A stretch of DNA of 19,225 nt from Bdellovibrionales bacterium (GTDB lineage Bacteria; Bdellovibrionota; UBA1018; CAIMNF01). Shown piece by piece: positions 7,952 through 17,126 of the stretch; position 1 is the first letter of the stretch; the number at the start of each line of letters is the position of its first letter. The stretch covers positions 1 through 19,225 of the forward strand of contig CANGWP010000028.1 of the NCBI GenBank assembly GCA_947457605.1. Reading direction: 5' to 3'. Position numbers and translations under genes: made by a program. Under the pieces are notes generated by a model. The model worked only from the letters and a program-made list of their open reading frames with translations, searched no databases and was not told the origin of the DNA.

Positions 7952-8838
7952 TTCATTCTTCCTTTCCTTTGCCTGGTCCAAAACACCAACAAGTATCCGC
8001 TCATCATCGCCATGAACGCCATGGCTCCTAGCTGCATCACCTTCATCGCTTGAAGGGAATAACCCCTCGCAAGCGGCTCGTAGTGATAACAAAACATCAA
8101 CAACCGATCAAAAACACTCCCGATCTTGCCTTGGGAAGCCTCCAAAAGCGAAAGCTTCAAGTTCTTCGGCTCGTAGGTGATTCCGTACAAATATCGGGAA
8201 ATCAAACCCTTTGAGGTAAGAACGAAAGTCACCGCTGAATGGGCGTACTGCTTTTGAATTTCATCGTACTTATACTCAAAGCCCAGCTTCGAGGCAAGAC
8301 CTCTAACCTGTGCTTCTTCTGCGGTAAGGAAACTCCAGCCAGACCTTGCAGCCTCAAGATCGTGCCCGGCCTTCGCGTAATCCTTCAGGTAGTTTTCTTT
8401 TTTCGCCCGCGCCATGGCGGGAGTATCATTTGGATTGATACTGATCGTGACGACATTGAACTCACGCCCGACCGACCATGCGAGCTTTTTCAGACCCTCG
8501 TTCACACCATTCAAGACCATCGTGCAAAGCATGGGACACTCGTAATAAACGAGGTTCAGGAGCACCGGCTTCCCGGATTCGAAATAAGTCGACAAAGCAC
8601 GTTTTTCACCCGAATTGGAGTCAATTACCTCGATCGTGGAAAGCGGAAGCGTTTCTCCAAGATGCTCCTTCACTCCGACTCCGGCCAATTCCTCGGGCAC
8701 TTTTTTCGGATCAGCTTGAAGATCGACTGCGTACGCCACACTCGCAGGCAAAGGACGCCCCGATCCTGAAGGTATCACTCCAGAAAAGAATGCTAAAGAT
8801 GCGCAAAAAAAAGCATTTGGTAAAAAATGCGACTTCAC
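7948..8838 (-). CDS. sco1: Sco1/SenC family copper chaperone for CuA assembly
   Basis: Sco proteins deliver copper to, and/or reduce, the CuA site of subunit II. The 296-residue protein has an N-terminal signal-like hydrophobic stretch (about 5-22), a thioredoxin fold with the metal-binding CPMLC (Cys101, Cys105) and the third ligand His200 (QYAHSAVTFV). A C-terminal membrane helix (about 263-287) ends in basic residues; this tail-anchored form is common in Sco genes next to ACIII and caa3 operons. The start is GTG at 8838 with AAGGA five bases upstream. It is the first gene of the cta operon, overlaps ctaC by four bases, and diverges from ctaB. Confidence 0.93.
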   Translation of the reverse strand: MKSHFLPNAFFCASLAFFSGVIPSGSGRPLPASVAYAVDLQADPKKVPEELAGVGVKEHLGETLPLSTIEVIDSNSGEKRALSTYFESGKPVLLNLVYYECPMLCTMVLNGVNEGLKKLAWSVGREFNVVTISINPNDTPAMARAKKENYLKDYAKAGHDLEAARSGWSFLTAEEAQVRGLASKLGFEYKYDEIQKQYAHSAVTFVLTSKGLISRYLYGITYEPKNLKLSLLEASQGKIGSVFDRLLMFCYHYEPLARGYSLQAMKVMQLGAMAFMAMMSGYLLVFWTRQRKGRMK

Positions 8839-8909
8839 AAATGTCCTTCTTCGTATGATGAATACCCTAGCAGCTCGATTCTGATTCGGTAATAGAAAAT
8901 TAAAAAAAC

Positions 8910-9806
8910 ATGGCGAAATTCAAAGACCTCACACGGGACATCCTTAAGCTCACCAAGGCCGAAATCGTTCTGCTTGAAATCATCACTCTTGCGGCGGGAT
9001 TTTTGATCGGGCACTCGCTCGAGCATCCGATCAATTGGGTCCTGTTTTTTAACACCCTCCTGGGAACCGCTTTTCTTGCCTTAGGCTCGGGCGCCCTCAA
9101 TCAAATTCAAGAACACCGTGAAGACGCCTTGATGGAGCGAACCCGGTCCCGCCCCATTCCCAGTGGACGGATTTCACTCCCCCTTGCTTGGTCCCTCACC
9201 ATCTTGCTCTTCGCGCTCGGGGCGATTTTCCTTCAATTCGTTTCTCTTCCGGTACTGCTTCTCGGCGTGCTTGCAGTGGTGAGCTACAATTGCCTTTACA
9301 CCATGTGGTGGAAAAGAAAACTTGCCTTCGCCGCCATTCCCGGCGCAATTCCGGGCGCCCTCCCCATTCTGATTGGCTTTCAGGCTGCCGTGGGAAATCT
9401 TTCCGACCTTCGGGGGTACTATCTCTTTGCCATTCTGTTCTTCTGGCAAATGCCCCATTTCTGGGTGTTGGCCCTAAAATACTCCGATGACTATGACCAG
9501 GGCGGATTCCCAACCCTGCCAGTTGCAAAAGGCTCTGAGGTCACTCGGTTTCAAATCACCCTCTGGTGCTTGGCTTACGCTGCGGTCGGGCTGTTGTCGT
9601 CCTTTTTCTTCCCAACCGGAATTCCAGGAATTGCCGGATCCGTGTTGGTCAGCGCCTGGCTCCTTTTTGAGCTTCGTCGCTTTTTGCGGCAGCCCGAAAA
9701 GAAATCATGGCTTCGCTTCTTCCTCAGCGTTAATTTCAGTCTGCTTCTCTATCTATTTGTAATTTCAGCGGACCTTTGGTCCATCCTGCTTCACCCCCGG
9801 TCTTGA
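8910..9806 (+). CDS. ctaB: Protoheme IX farnesyltransferase (heme O synthase)
   Basis: CtaB attaches a farnesyl group to heme B, the first step to the heme A used by the neighbouring oxidase. It is a UbiA-family membrane prenyltransferase of 298 residues with about eight or nine helices. The first prenyl-diphosphate motif reads NQIQEHREDALMERTRSRP (64-82). Here the first aspartate of the usual NxxxDxxxD pattern is Glu68 while Asp72 is kept. The second motif is YSDDYDQGGFPTLPV. The ATG at 8910 follows an A-rich stretch without a Shine-Dalgarno. It is divergent from sco1, with 71 bases between start codons. Heme A synthase (CtaA) is not in this window. Confidence 0.95.
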   Translation: MAKFKDLTRDILKLTKAEIVLLEIITLAAGFLIGHSLEHPINWVLFFNTLLGTAFLALGSGALNQIQEHREDALMERTRSRPIPSGRISLPLAWSLTILLFALGAIFLQFVSLPVLLLGVLAVVSYNCLYTMWWKRKLAFAAIPGAIPGALPILIGFQAAVGNLSDLRGYYLFAILFFWQMPHFWVLALKYSDDYDQGGFPTLPVAKGSEVTRFQITLWCLAYAAVGLLSSFFFPTGIPGIAGSVLVSAWLLFELRRFLRQPEKKSWLRFFLSVNFSLLLYLFVISADLWSILLHPRS

Positions 9807-9894
9807 TGGACACTTGGAACTCAACCAATACCATTTACATCGTTAAGCGAATCTTACATTCCACTTTGAGTTCGTGACGCCTAGAGTTAAACTT

Positions 9895-9900
9895 TATAAT
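9895..9900 (+). promoter_or_regulatory. Perfect TATAAT hexamer one base before the 68-residue gene
   Basis: A consensus -10 hexamer ends one base before the ATG at 9902. The best -35 at 17-base spacing (TCGTGA, 9872-9877) matches consensus at only three positions. Standard geometry would start transcription near 9907, inside the gene, and no later ATG, GTG or TTG exists in the first half of that frame. It is therefore either a chance match or a promoter with shortened geometry. Confidence 0.3.
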
Positions 9901-9901
9901 T

Positions 9902-10108
9902 ATGATCCTGAAAAACTATTGGGCCCACAGTGGCTATGATGCAGAAGAAGCTTACTTTGCGAAGGTCAACCGAGAACTGATTGATCGGATCAAAGGAGAA
10001 AAAGAAGGAAAAGAACCCAGGGCCATCCCAGAGGACGCCCCCCTGGCCGAGGTCATTCCTTTCCCGACCGCCGAACAGCGGGCCTTTCAAAAGAAAAAGG
10101 CGGCCTGA
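9902..10108 (+). CDS. Small protein of unknown function (68 residues)
   Basis: I do not recognise this protein. The frame has coding-like codon use, no competing frame on either strand, and its own terminator. The protein is soluble, highly charged and probably mostly helical in its first 35 residues (NYWAHSGYDAEEAYFAKVNRELIDRI), followed by a Pro-rich segment (AIPEDAPLAEVIPFPT) and a basic KKKAA end. There is no signal peptide, membrane helix or cysteine. It lies 95 bases after ctaB on the same strand and converges on actF. Its position inside a respiratory cluster hints at, but does not show, a role in oxidase biogenesis. ATG 9902 is the only usable start, and it has no Shine-Dalgarno. Confidence 0.7.
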   Translation: MILKNYWAHSGYDAEEAYFAKVNRELIDRIKGEKEGKEPRAIPEDAPLAEVIPFPTAEQRAFQKKKAA

Positions 10109-10142
10109 GCTCCCTTTCGGATTTCAGCACCGCCCATTTTTT
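10099..10142 (+). terminator. Probable Rho-independent terminator overlapping the stop of the 68-residue gene
   Basis: GGCGG (10099-10103) pairs with CCGCC (10130-10134). After a small bulge, CTGA (10105-10108, containing the stop codon) pairs with TCAG (10124-10127), and the sequence then runs into six T residues (10137-10142). It would stop plus-strand transcription before actF. The bulge makes it weaker than the terminator at 3685-3727. Confidence 0.55.
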
Positions 10143-10156
10143 CTCGTTAGGACTTC

Positions 10157-11365
10157 TTAAATATGGTGATGGAACACGGAATCCGGAAGATACGGATCCT
10201 TGATGGCCACCACGTTGTTCTTTTTCAAGAATCGGCTTACCAGGATTCCAAAGACTCCGAGGAACCCAAGCCACACCCCAACGTCACCCCAGTGAATCTT
10301 CGGTCCATTTTCAAAGATCTGCGGCTGGATCATCCAATTCAAATCAAAATATTCCATCGCAACGATCCAGCAAGCAGTTAGGAACACAACTTCCTCGCTT
10401 CTCTTGTTCCCTCTTGGCAAAAGAAGGAAAAACGGCATGAAAAACTTCCCAACAAACAAGGAAATCGTCCAAGGCTCCCATCCTTGATTGAATCTCAACA
10501 GGAAGTATCCGGTTTCTTCCGGAAGGTTTGCGTACCAAATGAGCATGTACTGGGAAAATCCGGTGTACGCCCAGAATACCGTAAATGCGAACATGAGCTT
10601 GGCAATGTCATGAATGTGGTTCTCATTCACAAGCTTGCCCAGATATCCTGCGCGCTTCATCATAATCACGACGATCGCAAAAAACGCGAAGAAAGTCTGA
10701 TAACTTCCCGCGAAGGTGTAAACCCCGAACATGGTCGAGAAGAAATGAGGATCCAGCGACATGAGCTGGTCGAAAGCCGCCATTGAGAAGGTGATCGCAA
10801 AAAATGCCAAAAACGCGACACCAAACTTACGATTCCCCTCAAAAATCGGCTGATACGTGACCCCTGTGTCCGAACGAAGGGAGCCGCCCACGATCTTACG
10901 GGCAAAAAGAATCCACCCGAAAACTGCGATGAGCGTACGGATGACAAAGAAGTTCATGTTGAGATAGCCAAGCTTCCCCGCAATCACAGGATCAGCCTTG
11001 GCATGATCCACATGGGTCCACTCGAACAAGGAGTGCGCACCCACAAAAACAAGCACAGTGGAAACCAACACAAATGGAAGGTAGGCGGTAAACGCTTCTG
11101 CAATCCTGCGAACCGGCGCACTCCACATGGATGTGGTCACCCACTGGATCACTACGAAGAACATCGCGCAAATGGAAACCCCAAGGAAATAGAAGTGCGC
11201 TCGCAGAAGCGCGGACCATGCGTGGGATGCATTTGAGCCAAAAAGCACGAAAAACGATACCACTCCAATCAGAACCATCGCCCCGAAAATTGCAGTCAGG
11301 GTCCCCGACCCTTTCAGTACTCCCGGATTCTCGATTTTCTGATCCATCACGTGTGCGTTACCCAT
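10157..11365 (-). CDS. actF: Alternative complex III subunit ActF (integral membrane)
   Basis: ActF is the second large membrane subunit of the quinol:cytochrome c oxidoreductase known as alternative complex III. The protein from the ATG at 11365 has 402 residues and about ten membrane helices. Typical stretches are RAHFYFLGVSICAMFFVVIQW, the FFVIRTLIAVFGW helix, TFSMAAFDQLMSLDPHFFSTMFGVYTFAGS and FWAYTGFSQYMLIWYANLPEET, all characteristic of this family. A longer in-frame start at 11404 overlaps the end of actE and is less likely, because an AGGAG lies five bases before 11365. It is the last gene of the act operon, 19 bases after actE. No clear terminator was seen in the 48 bases between it and the converging small gene beyond the plus-strand hairpin. 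Confidence 0.95.
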   Translation of the reverse strand: MGNAHVMDQKIENPGVLKGSGTLTAIFGAMVLIGVVSFFVLFGSNASHAWSALLRAHFYFLGVSICAMFFVVIQWVTTSMWSAPVRRIAEAFTAYLPFVLVSTVLVFVGAHSLFEWTHVDHAKADPVIAGKLGYLNMNFFVIRTLIAVFGWILFARKIVGGSLRSDTGVTYQPIFEGNRKFGVAFLAFFAITFSMAAFDQLMSLDPHFFSTMFGVYTFAGSYQTFFAFFAIVVIMMKRAGYLGKLVNENHIHDIAKLMFAFTVFWAYTGFSQYMLIWYANLPEETGYFLLRFNQGWEPWTISLFVGKFFMPFFLLLPRGNKRSEEVVFLTACWIVAMEYFDLNWMIQPQIFENGPKIHWGDVGVWLGFLGVFGILVSRFLKKNNVVAIKDPYLPDSVFHHHI

Positions 11366-11384
11366 AGATTCTCCTAGATATTCC

Positions 11385-11975
11385 TTAGATATTCTCTTCC
11401 ACAACGCCTTCGGCTTTTTTCAGGTCTTCGCCAGACGGATGTTTCGCGCGATACAGCGCTCGGATGTAATGAACCACCTGCCATCGCTCTTCAGGATTCA
11501 TCTTCTCAGCATATGAGGGCATGGTGTTCTGCCCCATTGAAATGATGTGAAAAATCTGTCCATCCTTGTAGTCGCGGACCTTCTCGCTTTGGAGGCTTGG
11601 AGGACGCGGCATAAGTGGGCGCGGCCAATTCGGCATCGAGGTCACCGTGCCATCGCCTTCACCGTATTTTCCATGACAAACGATGCAGTAAGCATTGAAT
11701 AGATCACGACCATTGGTGAGAGCTGCACGGGAGCGAACCACCGGATTTGGGTTCCGGGCAGCCTCCTCCATGCTTGCGATCTGATACGGGCGTGCTTCGC
11801 GGGAAATGGCACCGGCAGGGATGGGGCGAACTGCGCCCTCTTCTTGCGCCTTCAGCGCAACGCTGTAATGCATGTCCGGAGCATAAACATAGTAAGGATC
11901 CTTGTGCTTCACATAGCAACCACTCAGAACCAGAACACTCCCAAGAAAAAAACCAAGATGCTTCATGGCACTCAT
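11385..11975 (-). CDS. actE: Alternative complex III subunit ActE (monoheme cytochrome c lipoprotein)
   Basis: ActE is the periplasmic monoheme cytochrome c of ACIII. From the ATG at 11975 it has 196 residues: a lipoprotein signal with the lipobox LSGC (Cys20), a linker, the heme motif CIVCH (97-101), a likely axial Met152 in NTMPSY, and the closing helix PEERWQVVHYIRAL. The start overlaps the actD stop in an ATGA (11972-11975), the usual coupling arrangement, and a GGGTGG lies upstream. An in-frame start 9 bases further upstream exists but is not favoured. The lipid-anchored cysteine agrees with what I recall of ACIII structures. The cytochrome domain resembles that fused to subunit IV in this window. 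Confidence 0.94.
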   Translation of the reverse strand: MSAMKHLGFFLGSVLVLSGCYVKHKDPYYVYAPDMHYSVALKAQEEGAVRPIPAGAISREARPYQIASMEEAARNPNPVVRSRAALTNGRDLFNAYCIVCHGKYGEGDGTVTSMPNWPRPLMPRPPSLQSEKVRDYKDGQIFHIISMGQNTMPSYAEKMNPEERWQVVHYIRALYRAKHPSGEDLKKAEGVVEENI

Positions 11976-12550
11976 GAAAACCACCCTTCGTTGTAAACCT
12001 TTCTTACATCTTTCGCTCCAAGCGACTTCAGAAACTGCTCGGCCTGCTCCGGCGAAAAAGCCACATGTTCTTCCTCGTCCTCGATCTCCGCATTTGGATT
12101 GTCGATCATGATCGCGAACCGATTGTTCGTGATGGATGGATCAAAGGACCGCTTCGAGAGGTTCGGAAGGCGATTGAAGGCAAGCATACCCAAAAAGGTC
12201 GCGATGCCTCCGAACAGTACCGACAATTCGAAAATGATCGGCACAAACGCAGGAAGGGAGTTCATCGGTTTTCCGCCGATGATGTGCGGCCACCAGGTTG
12301 CGGATGCGGCATATTGCCAAGCGAATGCGGTCGCGGTGCCCGTGAAAGCAAAAATCCCGGTCACATACGGAACCTTGGACCTTGGAAGCCCTTGAGCATG
12401 CTCAAGGCCATGAACCGCGTAAGGAGTGAAGCAATCGAACTGCTTGTAGCTCGAATCCCTCACCTTCGCTGCGGCCTCGGTCAGGCTCTGCGGGTCATCG
12501 AAAAATCCAACCACTCCGGACAAAGCAGGAACTTTGTTTTCCTTATGCAT
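11972..12550 (-). CDS. actD: Alternative complex III subunit ActD (DUF3341 family)
   Basis: ActD is a small membrane subunit of ACIII of the DUF3341 family. The 192-residue protein begins with a cytoplasmic domain ([44 protein letters not shown]), the recognisable family block. Two membrane helices follow (about 61-83 and 99-126), then a soluble acidic tail. It has no cofactor motif. The ATG at 12550 has an AGGAG six bases upstream and overlaps the end of actC by 8 bases. The gene overlaps actE by 4 bases. Confidence 0.94.
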   Translation of the reverse strand: MHKENKVPALSGVVGFFDDPQSLTEAAAKVRDSSYKQFDCFTPYAVHGLEHAQGLPRSKVPYVTGIFAFTGTATAFAWQYAASATWWPHIIGGKPMNSLPAFVPIIFELSVLFGGIATFLGMLAFNRLPNLSKRSFDPSITNNRFAIMIDNPNAEIEDEEEHVAFSPEQAEQFLKSLGAKDVRKVYNEGWFS

Positions 12551-13925
12551 GACTTGCTCCTTTGCGAGGTTGATCCATTACAGATTTCACTTCGCCCATC
12601 GCAATGGACGGCAGGAAGCGAACAAAAAGAAGGAACCAGATAAAGAAGAATCCGATCCAACCCGTGAACATCCCGAGCTCTACCCAGCTTGGAATGTAAT
12701 TCGCCCAGCTGGATGGAAGGAAATCATGATGGAGTGATGTCACGATGATCACGAAACGCTCGAAGTACATCCCGATGTTCACATACAAGGAGACCACAAA
12801 CATTACCGGGATGGAGCGACGGAACTTCTTCACCCAGAAAAGCTGGGGAATGAACACATTGCAAGAAACCATGATCCAGTACGCCCACCAGTAATCCCCG
12901 AATGCCCGGTTGATGAAGGTTGCCCGTTCAAAGGTCGAACCCGAGTACCATGCGATGAAGAATTCAACCGCATAGGCGTATCCTACAAGCATCCCGGTGG
13001 TCATGATGATCTTGTTCATCTTTTCCAAGTGATCCATCGTGATGTAGTGCTTCAGTCCAAAAGCCTCCCTCGCCAGAACAAGAAGAGTCACCACCATCGC
13101 GAACCCGGAGAAAATCGCCCCCGCAACAAAGTACGGAGGGAAGATCGTGGTGTGCCAGCCGGGAAGCTGAGACACTGCGAAGTCGAACGAAACCACCGAG
13201 TGTACCGACAAAACGAGTGGAGTCGAGAGACCGGCGAAAATCAAATAGGCCTGTTCGTAGTGCAGCCACTGTTTGTTTGATCCACGCCACCCAAGAGAGA
13301 GAATGGTCAAAAAGAACTTACGCACCTTGTTCTTTGCGCGATCCCGAATGGATGCAAGATCTGGAACCAGCCCTGTGTACCAGAAAATCAGAGAGATCGT
13401 GAAATAGGTGGAAACCGCGAACACGTCCCACTCCAAAGGTGAGCGGAAGTTAGGCCAAAGCTGGCGTTGGTTTGGATAGGGCAACAGCCAGAATGCCGCA
13501 AGCCACGCTCTCCCCGTGTGGGTCAAAATCACCATTCCGGCGGTCATGACGGCAAAAATGGTCATAGCCTCGGCAGACCGGTTGATCCCGGTACGCCATT
13601 TCTGACGAAACAAGAAGAGAATTGCGGAAATCAGGGTTCCGGCGTGTCCGATACCTACCCAGAATACGAAGGTGGTCACATCGTTCCCCCAGCCCACCGG
13701 CTGGTTCAGACCCCAGATGCCCACTCCATCCTTAAAGGTCTGAAGAAGCAATACCGCTCCCATGAAGAAGGCCGCCATTGCAGCGATAAAACATACCCAC
13801 CATTTCCCCGTCGGGAAACTCTCGAGTGGACGAGCAACATCCTCGTTTACCTCGGCAAAAGTCCTGTCCCCGGTCACGAGAACATCTTGAATCGGCTTGA
13901 GCGTTTCGTGATTAGCTGTGGCCAT
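12543..13925 (-). CDS. actC: Alternative complex III subunit ActC (NrfD/PsrC-like quinol-interacting subunit)
   Basis: ActC is a polytopic NrfD/PsrC-family membrane subunit, about ten helices, that takes part in quinol oxidation in ACIII. From the ATG at 13925 it has 460 residues. Family segments include [109 protein letters not shown] and [27 protein letters not shown]. An in-frame start at 13961 would add twelve residues, but GGAGGT lies before 13925 and fixes the start better. It overlaps actB by 14 bases, so translation is probably coupled. Confidence 0.96.
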   Translation of the reverse strand: MATANHETLKPIQDVLVTGDRTFAEVNEDVARPLESFPTGKWWVCFIAAMAAFFMGAVLLLQTFKDGVGIWGLNQPVGWGNDVTTFVFWVGIGHAGTLISAILFLFRQKWRTGINRSAEAMTIFAVMTAGMVILTHTGRAWLAAFWLLPYPNQRQLWPNFRSPLEWDVFAVSTYFTISLIFWYTGLVPDLASIRDRAKNKVRKFFLTILSLGWRGSNKQWLHYEQAYLIFAGLSTPLVLSVHSVVSFDFAVSQLPGWHTTIFPPYFVAGAIFSGFAMVVTLLVLAREAFGLKHYITMDHLEKMNKIIMTTGMLVGYAYAVEFFIAWYSGSTFERATFINRAFGDYWWAYWIMVSCNVFIPQLFWVKKFRRSIPVMFVVSLYVNIGMYFERFVIIVTSLHHDFLPSSWANYIPSWVELGMFTGWIGFFFIWFLLFVRFLPSIAMGEVKSVMDQPRKGASHA

Positions 13926-16900
13926 GATGCGCACCTCCCTCTGCTGCTTCACCTTCGGCATTTCTCACCTTGGTGAGGTAATGAACCGCTGGTCTGGTGT
14001 TGAGTACCTCCATGGATCGGAACGCCCGAGGATTCTTGATCCACGCATGGATCGCGCTATCCTTGTCATTCACATTTCCAAAAATAATTGCATCGGTTGG
14101 ACAGGTCTGCTGACAAGCCGTCTTCAGATCGCCATCCTTGATGCTGGTCTTTTTATCCTTTGCCTTGCTCTTCGCTTCATTGATCCGCTGAACGCAGAAG
14201 GTACACTTCTCCATGATCCCGCGGGAACGAACGGTGACGTCCGGATTCCAGACCATGTTTTTGGTATCCTTCACGTCCTTCCAATGATCGAAGAAATTGA
14301 ATCGACGGGTCTTGTAAGGACAGTTGTTCTGACAGTAGCGGGTTCCAACACAACGACTGTACGTCATCTGGTTCAAACCATCTTCACTGTGTGAAGTCGC
14401 AACCACCGGACATACGGTCTCGCACGGAGCATTTTCGCAGTGCTGACACATCATGGGTTGGAATGCCACGGTAGGATTGTTCTCATCCCCCATGTAGTAG
14501 CGATCAATCCGCATCCAGTGCATTTCCCGGCTCTGGCGAACGCGATCACGTCCGACAACCGGAGTGTTGTTTTCCGCTTGGCAGGCCACCACGCACGCGC
14601 CACAGCCCGTGCACGAGTTGAGATCCACTGCCAACATCCACCGGTGAGGACTCTTCGAGTAATCGAAGGGCTCGGACCAAAGAGTTGGAACCTTGTCCAT
14701 TTTCACCGCAGGTTCGGTCTCCATGGATGCATTTGGATTCTTCTTGAACTCATCAAAGCTGATCTCATTCAGGATCGGGCGACCCAGAATCTTGTGATGG
14801 AGCTGAGTCTCTGCGAGCTGATATTTTTTGCCCGTCTTCGTGATCGACACTTCCGCTCCGGAATACAACATTCCGGTTTCGCTACTAAGCTGCCCGAACA
14901 CGTATGCGTTCTGACCCACTCCGTTCCCGACGGAACCTGCAGCGGTGCGCCCGTATCCAAGCGCAAGAGTTGCTGCACCCTTTGCGATCCCCGGCTGTAC
15001 CTTCACCGGAATCTCAAAGGATCCTTTCGCCCCCTTCAAGAGAACGACATCATTGGTTTGAATTCCCAGTTCTGCCGCATGAGCAGGGCCGATGTTCAGG
15101 TGATTGTCCCAGGTGACCGTGCTGATAGGGTCCGGCATTTCCTGAAGCCAAGCATTGTTCGCGGAACGGCCGTCTCCCATGGAGCCCTTGAAGTAAAGAC
15201 CGAGCATGAGCCCGGAGGCCTCCACCACAGGTCCGGTGTTCTTCTTGCCAAGAGAAATGGTTTTGATTTTTGCGGCTGCATCCTTGGCAATCTTCAAGGA
15301 AGAAGGCTTGAATGCACGTTCACGAGGAGTTCCGGACTTCGAGGTCAATACCCCATTTTGGAGGGTGGTTTCCCAAAAATCATTGAAACTCTGACCCTTC
15401 CCAAATGTCGGGTAAAGTGTCTGCCTCCAGTTTTCCCTGACAAAGTCATAAAAGCTACCCTTTGGATTCTGGGCAACCTGTGCAAGAAGACCCGAGGCCT
15501 TGATGCCGCCACGGACCCAGCCAATGATCACATCTTCTAAACAGCGTGTATCGAAAAGCGGAGCAATGGTTGGCTGCTGAACTGAGTATGCAGATGCGTT
15601 GGGATGGGCATCTCCCCAGCTCTCGAGATAATGATTCTCCGCAAGCACCACATCGGCAAAGGTCGCAGTCTCATCAATGCGGTCACTGACGGAAACAACG
15701 AGTTTCGCCTTTTTCATGGCCTCCCCGAAGACCTTCCCGGTCGGAAGAAAATAAACGGGGTTTGCTCCATGAACGATCAGAACATCCACCATTCCGGACT
15801 CAAGTTCGGACTGGAGGGCGACGAGGGAATGCATGGAACCCGTGTGAGGGCCCACATTTGCAGTTCCATCGATGGTTTTGCCATCATTTTCAAGGTTACT
15901 GTTCAAGAGGTTCACCACCACTTGAAGTGCGCGTGAGCCACCACCCACGACAATGCTCTTGCCTCGGGCTTCCCAAAGTTCGGAGGCAATCTTCTTCACC
16001 TTCTCGCCATCCAGCGACCCCGCCTTGGCTGCCCAGTTCTCAAATGATCCTGCAAGGTAAGAGGCGACATCCGCGTTTCCGGAAAACTTGCCCTTTTTCT
16101 GCACTACGATCATCTCGTGGGCAATGGCAAGTGCAACTGCCACCTCGGACCCCGGAAGAATCGGAAACCGCTCATCCGAGCTTGCGCCCGTATTGCTCAT
16201 GTTGCTTTCAAACACCACCAGCTTCGAGAGTGCATCTTTCGCTTGCGAGAGCTTCCGCATTTTCGACCACTTTTGGGCGTTCTGTACGAAATCACCCCAG
16301 GTTCCGAGGAAATCCGCACCAATGGAAACCACCATCTCAGCGCGATCAAATGCGAACTCCGGAATGACCCGGGTTCCATAACTTTCGTTTTGAGCATCAG
16401 CAACTTCATCAAGCCCCGTTGGATCAGCTTCAATCCATTTTGCATCCGCGAAGGAAGACATGAATTCCTTGATGGCGCGGCGAGAGCTTTCGCTCGACTC
16501 CGGAAGAGAAACGATTCTGACTCTTTTCGCCGTCTTCAGGGCGGCAACCACGAGAGCGTCTGCTTCGGCCCAATTGACGGAGGATTTTGAACCGCCCTTG
16601 TCGCCTTTCATCGGTTTCTTCAAACGATCAGGATCATAGAGATTCAAAATCGAAGCCTGACCTTGAGCACACAATGAACCACGATTTACCGGATGAGCTT
16701 CATTTCCTTCCAGCTTGATCGGACGACCCTCGCGGGTCTTCACAAGGAGACCGCAGGCGTTCGCACACTCACGACAGGTCGAGGAGAAATACAGCGGATT
16801 CCCGGGGGTCATCTCCTGTGGCTGCACCACATAGGGAATGATCTTGTTCACAGGGCGACGGGCGCAGGCAAAACTGGCCATCGCCATGCTTGCACCCATG

Positions 16901-17109
16901 ACCGTGAGAAAGTCGCGGCGGGATACGCCGGCACGATCCATGGCCTCGATTTTCTCGAGGGTCTCGATGGGCTTATCGTAGAATTCTTGCGCGTGTCGGG
17001 TCTGAATCGCTTCATCCGTCCAATATTCCGGCTTCAACTCTTCTACGCTCACCCAATGACGGGGTTTTTCGAACTTCATTTCAGATGCTGGTTTTTGTGT
17101 GAGTTCCAT
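13912..17109 (-). CDS. actB: Alternative complex III subunit ActB (molybdopterin-oxidoreductase-like plus iron-sulfur domain)
   Basis: ActB is the large periplasmic iron-sulfur subunit of ACIII, here 1065 residues from the ATG at 17109 (GGAG nine bases upstream; a TTG at 17124 is the alternative). A twin-arginine motif SRRDFL (63-68) follows a 60-residue N-terminal extension, with a hydrophobic stretch ending at Cys82 (SFAC). The molybdopterin-oxidoreductase-like half begins with CRECANAC (Cys112, 115, 119) and C147. In this family it carries no molybdenum cofactor. From about residue 825 there is a four-cluster ferredoxin-like domain: [11 protein letters not shown] (833-843), [39 protein letters not shown] and CQQTCP. 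The C-terminus is His-rich. The gene lies 17 bases after actA and overlaps actC. Confidence 0.96.
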   Translation of the reverse strand: MELTQKPASEMKFEKPRHWVSVEELKPEYWTDEAIQTRHAQEFYDKPIETLEKIEAMDRAGVSRRDFLTVMGASMAMASFACARRPVNKIIPYVVQPQEMTPGNPLYFSSTCRECANACGLLVKTREGRPIKLEGNEAHPVNRGSLCAQGQASILNLYDPDRLKKPMKGDKGGSKSSVNWAEADALVVAALKTAKRVRIVSLPESSESSRRAIKEFMSSFADAKWIEADPTGLDEVADAQNESYGTRVIPEFAFDRAEMVVSIGADFLGTWGDFVQNAQKWSKMRKLSQAKDALSKLVVFESNMSNTGASSDERFPILPGSEVAVALAIAHEMIVVQKKGKFSGNADVASYLAGSFENWAAKAGSLDGEKVKKIASELWEARGKSIVVGGGSRALQVVVNLLNSNLENDGKTIDGTANVGPHTGSMHSLVALQSELESGMVDVLIVHGANPVYFLPTGKVFGEAMKKAKLVVSVSDRIDETATFADVVLAENHYLESWGDAHPNASAYSVQQPTIAPLFDTRCLEDVIIGWVRGGIKASGLLAQVAQNPKGSFYDFVRENWRQTLYPTFGKGQSFNDFWETTLQNGVLTSKSGTPRERAFKPSSLKIAKDAAAKIKTISLGKKNTGPVVEASGLMLGLYFKGSMGDGRSANNAWLQEMPDPISTVTWDNHLNIGPAHAAELGIQTNDVVLLKGAKGSFEIPVKVQPGIAKGAATLALGYGRTAAGSVGNGVGQNAYVFGQLSSETGMLYSGAEVSITKTGKKYQLAETQLHHKILGRPILNEISFDEFKKNPNASMETEPAVKMDKVPTLWSEPFDYSKSPHRWMLAVDLNSCTGCGACVVACQAENNTPVVGRDRVRQSREMHWMRIDRYYMGDENNPTVAFQPMMCQHCENAPCETVCPVVATSHSEDGLNQMTYSRCVGTRYCQNNCPYKTRRFNFFDHWKDVKDTKNMVWNPDVTVRSRGIMEKCTFCVQRINEAKSKAKDKKTSIKDGDLKTACQQTCPTDAIIFGNVNDKDSAIHAWIKNPRAFRSMEVLNTRPAVHYLTKVRNAEGEAAEGGAHHGHS

Positions 17110-17126
17110 CTTGATCCGCTCCAAAA

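Noticed and set aside
7952..8092. N-terminal extension of ctaC to a start at 8092
   Set aside because: It overlaps sco1 almost completely and hides the signal peptide; the ATG at 7951 with a Shine-Dalgarno and stop-start overlap is far better.
8839..8909. Divergent promoters between sco1 and ctaB
   Set aside because: TATGAT (8854-8859) and TAATAG (8890-8895) were seen but neither has a -35 at proper spacing, so no promoter is called.
9817..9873. GAACTCAA and TTGAGTTC inverted repeat between ctaB and the small gene
   Set aside because: The 8-base arms are separated by 41 bases with no U-tract; likely chance, and not a terminator.
14440..15540. 366-codon open frame on the plus strand
   Set aside because: It lies entirely opposite actB, a well-supported gene; it has no start signal or recognisable domain.
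13912..17109. A functional molybdenum enzyme (formate dehydrogenase or similar)
   Set aside because: The neighbours ActA, C, D, E and F and the fused iron-sulfur domain identify ACIII ActB, a family whose molybdopterin-like domain carries no molybdenum cofactor.
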